In this document: piece by piece, positions 1 through 14,300 of the stretch
Layout of the letters: each line of letters starts with the position of its first letter
Numbering within the stretch: the stretch's first letter is position 1
Source of the DNA: Apostichopus japonicus
Taxonomy: Eukaryota > Echinodermata > Holothuroidea > Aspidochirotida > Stichopodidae
Assembly: GCF_037975245.1 (NCBI RefSeq)
Contig: NC_092569.1
Location: 13,846,501-13,910,500, forward strand
Reading direction: 5' to 3'
Length of the DNA: 64,000 nucleotides
Notes under the pieces: model-generated
Told to the model about the DNA's origin: nothing
Seen by the model: only the letters and a program-made list of their open reading frames with translations
Database searches by the model: none
Program-made: the position numbers and the translations under genes

Positions 1-2327
1 TATTCGTATGTATTCTAAGCCACATATATTTATAGCCTAAGCCAATTCCTATGTATTCTAAGCCGCAGATATTCATAGCTTAAGTCTATTCGTATGTATT
101 CTAAGTCATATATATTTATAGATTTATCCAATTCGTAGGTATTCTAAGCCACAGATATTCATAGCTTAAGATTATTCGTATGTATTCTAAGCCATATATA
201 TTTATAGATTAATCCTATTCGTAAGTATTCTAAGCCACAGATATTCATAGCTTAAGTCTATTCGTATGTATTCTAGGCCACATATATTTATAGCCTAAGC
301 CAATTCGTAAGTATTCTAAGCCACATATATTCATAGCTTAAGTCTATTCGTATGTATTCTAAGCCACAGATATTCATAGCTTAAGCCTATTCGTATGTAT
401 TCTAAGCCATATATAATTATCGATTAATCCTATTCGTAAGTAATCTAAGCCACAGATATTTATAGCCTAAGCCAATTCGTATGTATTCTAAGCCATATAT
501 ATTTATAGATTAATCCTATTCGTAAGTATTCTAAGCCACAGATATTCATAGCGTAAGTCTATTCGTATGTATTCTAGGCCACATATATTTATAGCCTAAG
601 TCAATTCGTAAGTATTCTAAGCCACATATATTCATAGCTTAAGTCTATTCGTATGTATTCTAAGCCATATATATTTATAGCCTAAGTCAATTCGTAAGTA
701 TTCTAAGCCACAGATATTCATAGCTTAAGCCTATTCGTATGTATTCTAAGCCATATATATTTATAGATTAATCCTATTCGTAAGTATTCTAAGCCACAGA
801 TATTCATAGCTTTAGTCTATTCGTATGTATTCTAAGCCATATATATTTATAGATTAATCCTATTCGTAAGTATTCTAAGCCACAGATATTCATAGCTTAA
901 GCCTATTCGTATGTATTCTAAGACATATATATTTATAGATTAATCCTATTCGTAAGTATTCTAAGCCACAGATATTCATAGCTTAAGTCTATTCGTATGT
1001 ATTCTAAGCCATATATATTTATAGCGTAAGTTAATTCGTAAGTATTCTAAGCCACAGATATTCATAGCTTAAGCCTATTCGTATGTATTCTAAGCCATAT
1101 ATATTTATAGATTAATCCTATTCGTAAGTATTCTAAGCCACAGATATTCATAGCTTAAGCCTATTCGTATGTATTCTAAGCCATATATATTTATAGATTA
1201 ATCCTATTCGTAAGTATTCTAATCCACAGATATTCATAGCTTAAGATTATTCGTATGTATTCTAAGCCATATATATTTATAGATTAATCCTATTCGTAAG
1301 TATTCTAAGCCACAGATATTCATAGCTTAAGTCTATTCGTATGTATTTTAAGTCATATATATATTTATAGATTTATCCTATTCGTAAGTATTCTAAGCCA
1401 CAGATATTCATAGCTTAAGTCTATTCGTATGTATTCTAAGCCATATATATTTATAGACTACTCCTATTCGTAAGTATTCTAAGCCACAGATATTCATAGC
1501 TTAAGTCTATTCGTATGTATTCTAAGTCATATATATATATATATATTTATAGATTTATCCTATTCGTATGTATTCTAAGCCACAAATATTCATAGCTTAA
1601 GTCTATTCGTATGTATTCTAAGCCATATATCCTTATAGATTAATCCTATTCGTAAGTATTCTAAGCCACAGATATTCGTAGCTTAAGCCTATTCGTATGT
1701 ATTCTAAGCCATATATATTCATAGATCAATCGTATTCGTAAGTAAACTAAGCCACAGATATTCATAGCGTAAGTTTATTCGTATGTATTCTAAGCCATAT
1801 ATCCTTATAGATTAAGCCTATTCGTATGTATTTTAAGCCACATATATTTATAGCTTAAGTCTATTCGTATGTATTCTTAGCCACAGATATTCATAGCTTA
1901 AGTCTATTCGTATGTATTCTAAGCCACAGATATTTATAGATGAATCCTATTCGTTAGTATTCTAAGCCACAGATATTCATAGCTTAAGTCTATTCGTATG
2001 TATTCTAAGCCATATATATTTATAAATTAATCCTATTCGTTACTATTCTAAGCCACAGATATTCATAGCTTAAGTCTTTTCGTATGTATTCTAAGCCATA
2101 TATATTTTAGATTAATCATATTCGTAAGTATTCTAAGCCACAGATATTCATAGCTTAAGTCTATTCGTATGTATTCTAGGCCACATATATTTATAGCCTA
2201 AGCCAATTCGTATGTATTCTAAGCCAAAGATATTTATAGCTTAAGTCTATTCGTATGTATTCTAGGCCACAAATATTATAGATTAATCCTATTCGTAAGT
2301 ATTCTAAGCCACATATATTCATAGCAT
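1..2327. repeat. 43-bp satellite array with alternating A/B monomers
   Basis: About 54 head-to-tail copies of a 43-bp monomer fill the left edge and continue beyond the window. Each begins with TATTCGTAWGTATTCTAAGC. The second half comes in two main forms: form A ends CACAGATATTCATAGCTTAA plus GTC, and form B ends CATATATATTTATAGATTAA plus TCC. They often alternate, giving an 86-bp higher-order unit. A few units carry TA insertions, for example near 1530. There is no coding potential. The array stops abruptly near 2327, where the octamer satellite begins. Confidence 0.95.
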
Positions 2328-5300
2328 AGCTGATTGTCTGATTGTAAGCGTGTCTCGCTGTTTTGTTATCTGCGTGTCTGGTTTTTTTTTGTCTTGTTCA
2401 CTGCGTGTCTGGTTGCCTGTGTGTCTGTTTGCCTGCATGTCTGATTGCCTGATTCTCTAGTTTCTGATTCTCTGAGTGTCTGGTTCTATGCGTGACTGAT
2501 TCTATGCGTGTCTGATTGACTGCGTGTGTCTGCGTGTCTGATTGTCTGATTATTTGATTGTCCGCCTTTTCCGATTGTCCGAATGTCCTATTGTTGTCTG
2601 CGTGTCTGGTTGCCTGATTGGGTGGTTGCCTGCGTGTCTGCGCGTCTGGTTGTTTGCGTGTCTCGTTGCATGCGTGTCTGGTTGCGTGCTTGTCTGGATG
2701 CCCGTCTGGTTTTCTGCCTTGTATGCCTGTCTGGTTGTCTGACTGGTTGTCGGCGCGTCTGGTTGACGGTGCGACAGGTTGCTGGCGAGTCTGGTTGTCG
2801 GTGGTTCTGGTTGTCGGCGCGTCTGATTGTCTGAGCGTCTGGTTGTCTGATTTTCTGATTGTAAGCGTGTCTCGCTGTCTGGTTGTCTGCGTGTCTGGTT
2901 GTCTGCGTGTCTCGCTGTCTGGTTGTCTGCGTGTCTGGTTATCTGTTTGGTTGTCTGCGTGTCTGGTTGTCTGTCTGGTTGTCTGCGTGTCTGGGTGTCT
3001 GCGTGCCTGGTTGTCTGTCCGGTAGACTGCAAGTCTTGTTTGTCTTGTTGTCTGCGTGTCTGGTTGTCTGTCTTGTTCACTGCGTGTCTGGGTGTCTGCG
3101 TGTCTGTTTGCCTGTGTGATTGATAGCCTGATTCTCTAGTGTCTGATTCTCTGAGTGTCTGATTCTGTACGTGTCTGATTTTCTGCGTGTCTGATTGTCT
3201 GCTTGTCTGATTCTCTGCGTGTCTGATTGTCTGTGTGTCTGTTTCTATGCGTGTCTGATTTAATGCGAGTATGATTGTCTGCGTGTCTGAATATCTGCGT
3301 GTCTGATTATCTACGTGTCTGATTGTGTGCGTGTCTGGTTGTCTAATTGTCTGCGTGTCTGATTGTCCGCCTGTACGAATGTCCTATTGTTGTCTGCGTG
3401 TCTGGTTGCCTGACTGGGTGGTTGCCTGTGTGTCTGGATGTCTGCGCGTCTGGTTGTTTGCGTGTCTCTTTGCATGCGTTTCTGGTTGCTTGCTTGTCTG
3501 GATGCCCGTCTTGTTGTCTGCCTTGTATGCCTGTCTGGTTGTCGGCGCGTCTGGTTGATAGTACGTCTGTTTGCCTGCGTGTCTGATTGCGTGATTCTCT
3601 AGTGTCTGATTCTCTGAGTGTCTGATTCTGTACGTGTCTGATTCTGTACGTGTCTGATTGTGTGCTTGTCTGATTGTGTGCTTGTCTGATTGTCTTATTG
3701 TAAGCGTGTCTCGTTGTCTGGTTGTCTGCGTGTCTGATTGTCGGAATGTCTGATTGTCTGAGTGTCGGCGTGACTGGTTGTATGTCGGGTTGTCTGTGTG
3801 TCTGGTTGCGTGTGTTGTTGTTTGCGTGTTTGGTTGTCTGTCTGTCTGTCCGCGTGTCCGATTGTCCGCCTGTCTGATTGTCCGCCTTTCCGATTGTACG
3901 AATGTCCTATTGATGTCTGCGTGTCTGGTTGCCTGCTTGTCTTGTTGTCTGCCTTGTATGCCTGTCTGGTTGTCTGACTGGTTGTCTGCGCGTCTGATTG
4001 TCTGCGCGTCTGGTTGTCTGCGCGTCTGGTTGTCTGATTGTAAGAGTGTCTCGCTATTTTGCTTTCTGCGTGTCAGATTGTCTGTCTTGTTCACTGCGTG
4101 TCTGGGTGTCTGCGTGTCTGGTTGCCTGCGTGTCTGTTTGCCTGCGTGTCTGACTGCCTGATTCTCTAATGTCTGATTCTCTGAGTGTCTGATTCTGTAC
4201 GTGTCTGATTCCCTGCGTGTCTGCTTGTCTGATTCACTGCGTGTCTGAATGTCTGTGTGTCTGATTCTATGCATGTCTGAATCTATGCGTGTCTGATTGT
4301 ATGTGTGTCTGATTGTCTGTGTGTCTGATTGTCTGCGTTTCTGTTTGTCTGCGTGTCTTATTGTCTGCGTGTCTTATTGTCTGATTGTAAGCGTGTCTCG
4401 TTGTCTGATTGTCTGCGTGTCTGATTGTCGGAATATCTGATTGTCTGAGTGTCGGCGCGTCTGGTTGACAGTGCGTCTGCTTGCCTGCGTGTCTGATTGC
4501 CTGATTCTCTAGTGTCTGATTCTCTGAGTGTCTGATTCTCTGAGTGTCTGATTGTCTCCTTGTCTGATTCTCTGCGTGTCTGATTGTTTGTGTGTCTCAT
4601 TCTATGCCTGTCTGATTTTATGCGTGTCTGTTTTTTTGCGAGTCTGATTTTTTGCGAGTCTGATTGTCTGCGTGTCTGATTGTCTTCGTGTCTGATTGTC
4701 TTCGTGTCTGATTGTTTGCGTGTCTGATTGTCTGCGTGTCTGATTGTCTGCGTGTCTGGTTGTCTGATTGTAAGCGTGTCTCGCTGTGTCTGAGTGTCGG
4801 AATGTCTGATTGTCGGAATGTCTGATTGTCTGCGTGTCTGATTGTCTGCGTGTCTGGTAGTCTGGTTGTCTGATTGTAAGCGTGTCTCGCTGTCTGGTTG
4901 TCTGCGTGTCTGATTGTCGGAATGTCTGATTGTCTGAATATCTGCGTGTCTGATTGCCTGCTTGTCTGGATGCCCATCTGGTTGTCTGCTTTGTATGCCT
5001 GTCTGGTTGTCTGACTGGTTGTCGGAGCGTCTGGTTGACAGTGCGTCTGGTTGTTGGCGAGTCTGGTTGTCGGTGCGTCTGGTTGTCGGTGCGTCTGGTT
5101 GTCTGAGCGTCTGGTTGTCTGCGCGTCTGGTTGTTTGCGCGTCTATTTGTCTGCGTGTCTGACTGCCTGATTCTCTAGTGTCTGATTCTCTGAGTGTCTG
5201 ATTCTGTACGTGTCTGATTCTGTACGTGTCTGATTCCCTGCGTGTCTGATTGTCTGCTTGTCTGATTCACTGCGTGTCTGATTGTCTGTGTGTTTAATTC

Positions 5301-8300
5301 TATGCATGTCTGAATCTGTCTGAATCATGTCTGAATCATCTGAATCAGATCTGAATCATCTGAATCATGTCTGAATCATGTCTGTCTGATTGTCTGTGTG
5401 TCTGATTGTCTGCGTGTTTGATTGTCTGGTTGTCTGATTGTAAGCGTGTCTTTTTGTCTGATTGTCTGCGTGTTTGATTGTCTGGTTGTCTGATTGTCTG
5501 ATTGTAAGCGTGTCTCGTTTTCTGATTGTCTGCGTGTCTGATTGTCTGCGTGTCTGGTTGTCTGATTGTAAGCGTGTCTCGCTGTCTGGTTGTCTGCGTT
5601 TCTGATTGTCGGAATATCTGATTGTCTGAGTGTCGGCGCGTCTGGTTGACAGTGCGTCTGTTTGCCTGCGTGTCTGATTGCATGATTCTCTAGTGACTGA
5701 TTCTCTGAGTGTCTGATTATCTGAGTGTCTGATTGTCTCCTTGTCTGATTCTCTGCTTGTCTGATTGTTTTTGTGTCTGATTTTATGCGTGTCTGGCTTT
5801 TTGCGAGTCTGATTGTCTGCGTGTCTGATTGTCTGCGTGTCTGATTGTCTGCGTGTCTGATTGTCTGCGTGTCTGGTTGTCTGATTGTCTGATTGTAAGC
5901 GTGTCTCGCTGTCTGGTTGTCTGCGTGTCTGATTGTCGGAATGTCTGATTGTCTGAATATCTGCGTGTCTGGTTGCCTGCGTGACTGGATGCCTGCGTGT
6001 CTGATTGCCTGCTTGTCTGGATGCCCATCTGGTTGTCTGCTTTGTATGCCTGTCTGGTTGTCTGACTGGTTGTCGGTGCGTCTGGTTGACAGTGCGTCTG
6101 GTTGTTGGCGAGTCTGGTTGTCGGTGCGTCTGGTTGTCTGAGCGTCTGGTTGTCTGCGCGTCTGTTTGTCTTCGTGTCTGACTGCCTGATTCTCTAGTGT
6201 CTGATTCTCTGAGTGTCTGATTCTGTACGTGTCTGATTCTGTACGTCTGATTCCCTGCGTGTCTGATTGTCTGCTTGTCTGATTCACTGCGTGTCTGATT
6301 GTCTATGTGTTTAATTCTAATGTCTGAATCTGTCTGATTAATGTCTGAATCATCTGAATCATGTCTGAATCATGTCTTTGTCTGATTGTCTGTGTGTCTG
6401 ATTGTCTGCGTGTTTGATTGTCTGGTTGTCTGATTGTAAGCGTGTCTCGTTGTCTGATTGTCTGCGTGTCTGGTTGTCTGATTGTCTGCGTGTCTCGCTG
6501 TCTGGTTGTCTGCGTGTCTGATTGTCGGAATGTCTGATTGTCTGCGTGTCTGATTGTCTGCGTGTTTGATTGTCTGGTTGTCTGATAGTAAGCGTGTCTC
6601 GTTGTCTGATTGTCTGGTTGCCTGATTGTATGATTGTAAGCGTGTCTCGCTGTCTGGCTTTCTGCGTGTCTGATTGTCGGAATGTCTGATTGTCTGCGTG
6701 TCTGATTGTCTGCGTGTCTGGTTGCCTGATTGTCTGATTGTAAGCGTGTCTCGCTGTCTGGTTGTCTGCGTGTCTGATTGTCGGAATGTCTGATTGTCTA
6801 AATATCTGCGTGACTGGTTGTCTGTCGGGTTGTTTGCGTAGCTCGTTGCATGCGTGTCTGGTTGCCTGCGTGACTGGATGCCTGCGTGTCTGATTGCCTG
6901 CTAGTCTGGATGCCCATCTGGTTGTCTGCTTTGTATGCCTGTCTGGTTGTCTGACTGGTTGTCGGCGCGTCTGGTTGACAGTGCGTCTGGTTGTTGGCGA
7001 GTCTGGCTGTCGGTGCGTCTGGTTGTCGGTGCGTCTGGTTGTCTGAGCGTCTGGTTGTCTGCGCGTCTGGTTTTCTGCGAGTCTGTTTGTCTGCTCGTCT
7101 GGTTTCCTGATTGCTGATTTTCTGCGTGTCTGGTTGCCTGCGTGTCTGGTTGCCTGATTGTCTGATTGCCTGAGTGTCTGATTCTCTAGGTGTCTGGTTT
7201 TCTGCGTGTCTGATTGCCTGCGTGTCTGATTGTCTGCGTGTCTGGTTGTCTGTGTGTCTTGTTGTCTGGTTTTCTGCGTGTCGGATTCTCGGAATGTCTG
7301 ATTTTATGAATGTCTTCATGTCTGGTTGTCTGCGTGTTTGCGACTCTGGTTGTCTGTCTTGTTGTCTGGCTGTATGTTTGGTTGTCTGGTTGTCTGTCTG
7401 GTTGCATGCATCTCTGGTTGCCTGCGTGTCTGGATAAATACGTGTCTGGTTGCCTGAGTGTCTGGTTTCCTGTCTGGTTGTCTGCCTTGTATGCCTGTCT
7501 GGTTGTCTGACTGGTTGTCGGCACGTCTGGTTGACGGTGCGTCTGGTTGTTTTCGAGTGTAACTGTCGGTGCGTCTGGTTGTCGGCGCAACTGGTTGACT
7601 GATTGTCTACGCGTCTGGTTGTCTGCGCGTCTGTTTGTCTGCGCGTCTGGTTTCCTGATTGTCTGGTTTCCTAATTGTCTATTTTTTTCGTGTCTGGTTG
7701 CCTGCGTGTCTGGTTGCTTGATTGTCTGAGTGTCTGATTCCTTAAGTGTCTGGTTTTCTGCGTGTCTGGTTGCCTGATTGGGTGGTTGTCTGCGTGTCTG
7801 GTTGTCTGCGCGTCTGGTTGTTTGCGTGTCTCTTTGCATGCGTTTCTGGTTGCTTGCTTGACTGGATGCCCGTCTTGTTGTCTGCCTTGTGTGCCTGTCT
7901 GGTTGTCTGACTGGTCTGGTTGTCTGACTGGTTGTCGGCGCGTCTGGTTGATAGTGCGTCTGTTTGCCTGCGTGTCTGATTGCGTGATTCTCTAGTGTCT
8001 GATTCTCTGTGTGTCTGATTCTGTACGTGTCTGATTCTTTACGTGTCTGATTCTCTGCGTGTCTGATTGTCCGATTGTCTGCTTGTCTGATTGTCTGCGT
8101 GTCTGATTCTCTGAGTGTCTGATTGCCTGCGTGTCTGATTGTCTGGTTGTCTGATTGTCTGGTTGTCTGATTGTCTGATTGTCTTATTGTAAGCGTGTCT
8201 CGTTGTCTGGTTGTCTGCGTGACTGATTATCGGAATGTCTGATTGTCTGAGTGTCGGCGTGACTGGTTGTATGTCGGGTTATCTGTGTGTCTGGTTGCGT

Positions 8301-11300
8301 GTGTGGTTGTTTACGCGTTTGGTTGTCTGTCTGTCTGTCCGCGTGTCCGATTGCCCGCTTGTCTGATTGTCCGCCTTTCCGATTGTACGAATGTCCTATT
8401 ATTGTCTGCGTGTCTGGTTGCCTGATTGGGTGGTTGCCTGCGTGTCTGGTTGTCTGCAAGTCTGGTTGTTTGCGTGTCTCGTTGCATGCGTGTCTGGTTG
8501 CCTGCTTGTCTGCCTGCGTGTCTGGTTGTCTGCCTTGTATGTCCCTCTGGTTGTCTGACAGGTTGTCGGCGCGTATGGTTGTCGGTGCGTCTGTTTGTCG
8601 GTGCGTCTGTTTGTCGGCGCCTCTGATTGTCTGCGCGTCTGGTTGTCGGCGCGTCTGATTGTCTGATTGTAAGCGTGTCTCGCATTTTTGTTTTCTGCGT
8701 GTCTGGGTGTCTGCGTGTCTGGTTGCCTGCGTGTCTGGTTGCCTGCGTGTCTGACTGCCTGATTCTCTAGTGTCTGATTGTCTGAGTTTCTGATTCTGTA
8801 CGTGTCTGATTCTGTACGTGACTGATTCCCTGTGTGTCTGATTGCCTGCTTGTCTGAATCACTGCGTGTCTGATTGTCTGTGTGTCTGATTCTATGCATG
8901 TCTGAATCTATGCGTGTCTGTTGTCTGTGTGTCTGATTGTCTGCGTGTCTGATTGTCTGGTTGTATGAGTGTCTGATTGTAAGCGTGTCTCGTTGTCTGA
9001 TTGTCTGCGTGTATGATTGTCGGAATATCTGATTGTCTGAGTGTCGGCGCGTCTGGTTGACAGTTCGTCTGTTTGCCTGCGAGTCTGGTTGCCTGATTTT
9101 CTAGTGTCTGATTCTCTGAGTGTCTGATTGTCTCCTTGTCTGATTCTCTGCGTGTCTGATTGTCTGTGTGTCTGATTCTATGCGTGTCTGATTTTATACG
9201 TGTCTGTTTTTTTGCGAGTCTGATTGTCTGCGAGTCTGATTGTCTGCGAGTCTGATTGTCTGCGTGTCTGATTGTCCGCCTGTCTGATTGTCTGCGTGTC
9301 TGATTGTAAGCGTGTCTCGCTGTCTGGTTGTCTGCGTGTCTGATTCTCGGAATGTCTGTGTGTCTGATTGCCTGCATGTCTGGTAGTCTGATTGTCTGAT
9401 TGTAAGCGTGTCTCGCTGTCTGGTTGTCTGCGTGTCTGATTGTCGGAATGTCTGAATATCTGCGTGATTGGTTGTCTGTCGGGTTGTTTGCGTGTCTAGT
9501 TGCCTGCGTGACTGGATGCCTGCGTGTCTGGTTGCCTGCTTGTCTGGGTGCCTTCATGTCTGGTTGTCTGCTTTGTATGCCTGTCTGGTTGTCTGACTGT
9601 TTGTCGGCGCGTCTGGGTGACAGTGCGTCTGGTTGTTGGCGAGTCTGGTTGTCGGTGCGTCTGGTTGTCGGTGCGTCTGGTTGTCTGAGTGTCTGGTTGC
9701 CTGCGTGTCTGTTTGCTTGCGTGTCTGACTGCCTGATTCTCTAGTGTCTGATTGTCTGAGTTTCTGATTCTGTACGTGTCTGATTGTCTGCTTGTCTGAT
9801 TCACTGCGTGTCTGATTGTCTGTGTGTCTGATTCTATGCATGTCTGAATCTATGCGTGTCTGTTGTCTGTGTGTCTGATTGTCTGCGTGTCTGATTGTCT
9901 GGTTGTCTGATTGTCTGATTGTAAGCGTGTCTCGCTGTTTGGTAGTCTGCGTGTCTGATTGTCGGAATGTCTGAATATCTGCGTGATTGGTTGTCTGTCG
10001 GGTTGTTTGCGTAGCTCTTTGCAAACGTGTCTAGTTGCCTGCGTGACTGGATGCCTGCGTGTCTGGTTGCCTGCTTGTCTGGGTGCCTTCATGTCTGGTT
10101 GTCTGCTTTGTATGCCTGTCTGGTTGTCTGACTGTTTGTCGGCGCGTCTGGGTGACAGTGCGTCTGGTTGTTGGCGAGTCTGGTTGTCGGTGCGTCTGGT
10201 TGTCGGTGCGTCTGGTTGTCTGAGTGTCTGGTTGCCTGCGTGTCTGTTTGCCTGCGTGTCTGACTGCCTGATTCTCTAGTGTCTGATTGTCTGAGTTTCT
10301 GATTCTGTACGTGTCTGATTCCCTGTGTGTCTTATTGTCTGCTCTTCTGATTCACTGCGTGTCTGATTGTCTGTGTGCCTGATTCTATGCATGTCTGAAT
10401 CTATGCGTGTCTGTTGTCTGTGTGTCTGATTGTCTGCGTGTCTGATTGTCTGGTTGTCTGATTGTAAGCGTGTCTCGTTGTCTGATTGTCTGCGTGTATG
10501 ATTGTCGGAATATCTGATTGTCTGAGCGTCGGCGCGTCTGGTTGACAGTGCGTCTGTTTGCCTGCGTGTCTGATTGCCTGATTTTCTAGTGTCTGATTCT
10601 CTGAGTGTCTGATTGTCTCCTTGTCTGATTCTCTGCGTGTCTGATTTTATACGTGTCTTTTTTTGTGCGAGTCTGATTGTCTGCGAGTCTGATTGTCTGC
10701 GAGTCTGATTGTCTGCGTGTCTAATTGTCCGCCTGTCTGATTGTCTGCGTGTCTGGTTGTCTGATTGTAAGCGTGTCTCGCTGTCTGGTTGTCTGCGTGT
10801 CTGATTCTCGGAATGTCTGTGTGTCTGATTGCCTGCGTGTCTGGTAGTCTGATTGTCTGATTGTAAGCGTGTCTCGCTGTCTGGTAGTCTGCGTGTCTGA
10901 TTGTCGGAATGTCTGAATATCTGCGTGATTGGTTGTCTGTCGGGTTGTTTGCGTAGCTCGTTGCAAGCGTTTCTAGTTGCCTGCGTGACTGGATGCCTGC
11001 GTGTCTGGTTGCCTGCTTGTCTGGGTGCATTCATGTCTGGTTGTCTGCTTTGTATGCCTGTCTGGTTGTCTGACTGTTTGTCGGCGCGTCTGGGTGACAG
11101 TGCGTCTGGTTGTTGTCGAGTCTGGTTGTCGGTGCGTCTGGTTGTCGGTGCGTCTGGTTGTCTGAGTGTCTGGTTGCCTGCGTGTCTGTTTGCTTGCGTG
11201 TCTGACTGCCTGATTCTCTAGTGTCTGATTGTCTGAGTTTCTGATTCTGTACGTGTCTGATTCCCTGTGTGTCTTATTGTCTGCTCTTCTGATTCACTGC

Positions 11301-14300
11301 GTGTCTGATTGTCTGTGTGTCTGATTCTATGCATGTCTGAATCTATGCGTGTCTGTTGTCTGTGTGTCTGATTGTCTGCGTGTCTGATTGTCTGGTTGTC
11401 TGATTGTCTGATTGTAAGCGTGTCTCGTTGTCTGATTGTCTACGTGTATGATTGTCGGAATATCTGATTGTCTGAGTGTCGGCGCGTCTGGTTGACAGTG
11501 CGTCTGTTTGCCTGCGTGTCTGATTGCCTGATTTTCTAGTGTCTGATTCTCTGAGTGTCTGATTGTCTCCTTGTCTCATTCTCTGCGTGTCTGATTGTCT
11601 GTGTGTCTGATTCTATGCGTGTCTGATTTTATACGTGTCTGTTTTTTTGCGAGTCTGATAGTCTGCGAGTCTGATTGTCTGCGAGTCTGATTGTCTGCGA
11701 GTCTGATTGTCCGCCTGTCTGATTGTCTGCGTGTCTGGTTACCTGCGTGTCTGGATGCCTGCGTGTCGTTGCCTGCGTGTCTGATTGCCTGTCTGGTTGT
11801 TAGCCTTGTATGCCTGTCTGGTTGTCTGACTGGTTGTCGACGCGTCTGGTTGACGGTGCATCTGTTTGTTTGCGCGTCTGGTTTCCCGATTGTCTGATTG
11901 TCTGCGTATCTGGTTGTCTGCGTGTCTGTTTGCCTGATTGTCTGCGTGTCTGATTGTCTGCGTGTCTGGTTGTCTGATTGTAAGCGTGTCTCGCTGTCTG
12001 GTTGTCTGCGTGTCTGATTCTCGGAATGTCTGTGTGTCTGATTGCCTGCGTGTCTGGTAGTCTGATTGTCTGATTGTAAGCGTGTCTCGCTGTCTGGTAG
12101 TCTGCGTGTCTGATTGTCGGAATGTCTGAATATCTGCGTGATTGGTTGTCTGTCGGGTTGTTTGCGTAGCTCGTTGCATGCGTGTCTAGTTGCCTGCGTG
12201 ACTGGATGCCTGCGTGTCTGGTTGCCTGCTTGTCTGGGTGCCTTCAAGTCTGGTTGTCTGCTTTGTATGCCTGTCTGGTTGTCTGACTGTTTGTCGGCGC
12301 GTCTGGGTGACAGTGCGTCTGGTTGTTGGCGAGTCTGGTTGTCGGTGCGTCTGGTTGTCGGTGCGTCTGGTTGTCTGAGCGTCTGGTTGTCTGCGCGTCT
12401 GTTTGTCTGCTCGTCTGGTTTCCTGATTGCAGATTTTCTGCGTGTCTGGTTGCCTTTCGGCGCAACTGGTTGACTGATTGTCTGCGCGTCTGGTTGTCTG
12501 CTCTTCTGGTTGTCTGCGCGTCTTGTTTCCTGGTTTTCTGATTTTTGCGTGTCTGGTTGCCTGTGTGTCTGGTTGCCTGATTGTCTGAGTGTCTGATTCC
12601 TTAAGTGTCTGGTTTTCTGCTTGTCTGATTGTCTGCGTGCTGTTTGTCTGCGTGTCTGTTTGTATGCGTGCCTGGTTGTCTGCGTGTCTGGTTTTATGTC
12701 TGGTTGTCTGCGTGTCTGGTTTTCTGTCTGCGCGTCTGGTTATCTGCGTGTCTGCTACTCTGGTTGTGTGTCTTGTTGTCTGGTTGTATGTCTGAATTTC
12801 TGGTTGTCTGTCTGATTGCATGCGTGTCTGGTTACCTGCGTGTCTGGATGCCTGCGTGTCGTTGCCTGTGTGTCTGATTGCCTGTCTGGTTGTTAGCCTT
12901 GTATGCCTGTCTGGTTGTCTGACTGGTTGTCGACGCGTCTGGTTGACGGTGCATCTGTTTGTTTGCGCGTCTGGTTTCCCGATTGTTTGATTGTCTGCGT
13001 ATCTGGTTGTCTGCGTGTCTGGTTGCCTGATTGTCTGCGTGTCTGATTGTCTGCGTGTCTGGTTGTCTGATTGTAAGCGTGTCTCGCTGTCTGGTTGTCT
13101 GCGTGTCTGATTCTCGGAATGTCTGATTGTCTGCGTGTCTGATTGTCTGCGTGTCTGGTAGTCTGGTTGTCTGATTGTAAGCGTGTCTCGCTGTCTGGTT
13201 GTCTGCGTGTCTGATTGTCGGAATGTCTGATTGTCTGAATATCTGCGTGACTGGTTGTCTGTCGGGTTGTTTGCGTAGCTCGTTGCATGCGTGTCTAGTT
13301 GCCTGCGTGACTGGATGCCTGCGTGTCTGGTTGCCTGCTCGTCTGGATGCCGATCTGGTTGTCTGCTTTGTATGCCTGTCTGGTTGTCTGACTGGTTGTC
13401 GGCGCGTCTGGTTGACAGTGCGTCTGGTTGTTGGCGTGTCTGGTTGTCGGTGCGTCTGGTTGTCTGCGCGTCTGTTTGTCTGCTCGTCTGGTTTCCTGAT
13501 TGCTGATTTTCTGCGTGTCTGGTTGCCTGATTGTTTGATTGCCTGAGTGTCTGATTCTCTAGGTGTCTGGATGCCTGCATATCCGATTGTCTGCGTGTCT
13601 GATTGTATGCGTGTCTGCGTGTCTTGTCTGGTTTTCTGCGTGTCGGATTGTCGGAATGTCTGATTTTATGAATGTCTTCATGTCTGGTTGTCTGCGTGTT
13701 TGCGACTCTGGTTGTCTGTCTTGTTGTCTGGGTGTATGTTTGGTTGTCTGGTTGTCTGTCTGGTTGCATGCATGTCTGGTTGCCTGCGTGTCTGGATAAA
13801 TACGTGTCTGGTTGCCTGAGTGTCTGGTTTCCTGTCTGGTTGTCTGCCTTGTATGCCTGTCTGGTTGTCTGACTGGTTGTCGTCACGTCTGGTTGACGGT
13901 GCGTCTGGTTGTTTTCGAGTGTGGCTGTCGGTGCGTCTGGTTGTCGGCGCAACTGGTTGACTGATTGTCTGCGCGTCTGGTTGTCTGCGCGTCTGTTTGT
14001 CTGTGCTTCTGGTTTCCTGATTGTCTGATTTTTGCGTGTCTGGTTGCCTGCGTGTTTGGTTGCCTGATTGTCTGAGTGTCTGATTCCTTTAAGTGTCTTG
14101 TTTTCTGCGTGTCTGATTGTCTGCGTGCCTGGTTGTTTGCGTGTCTGGAATTATGTCTGGTTGTCTGCGTGTCTGGTTTTCTGTCTGTACGTCTGGTTGT
14201 CTGCTACTCTGGTTGTTTTGTCTTGATGTCTGAATTTCTGGTTGTCTGTCTGATTGCAGGCGTGTCTGGTTGCCTGCGTGTCTGGATGCCTGCGTGTCGT

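Noticed and set aside
12186-13952. 588-codon minus-strand open frame and dozens of similar ones
   Set aside because: Pure octamer-repeat translation, open in all frames, with no splice signals, no domain and no codon bias.
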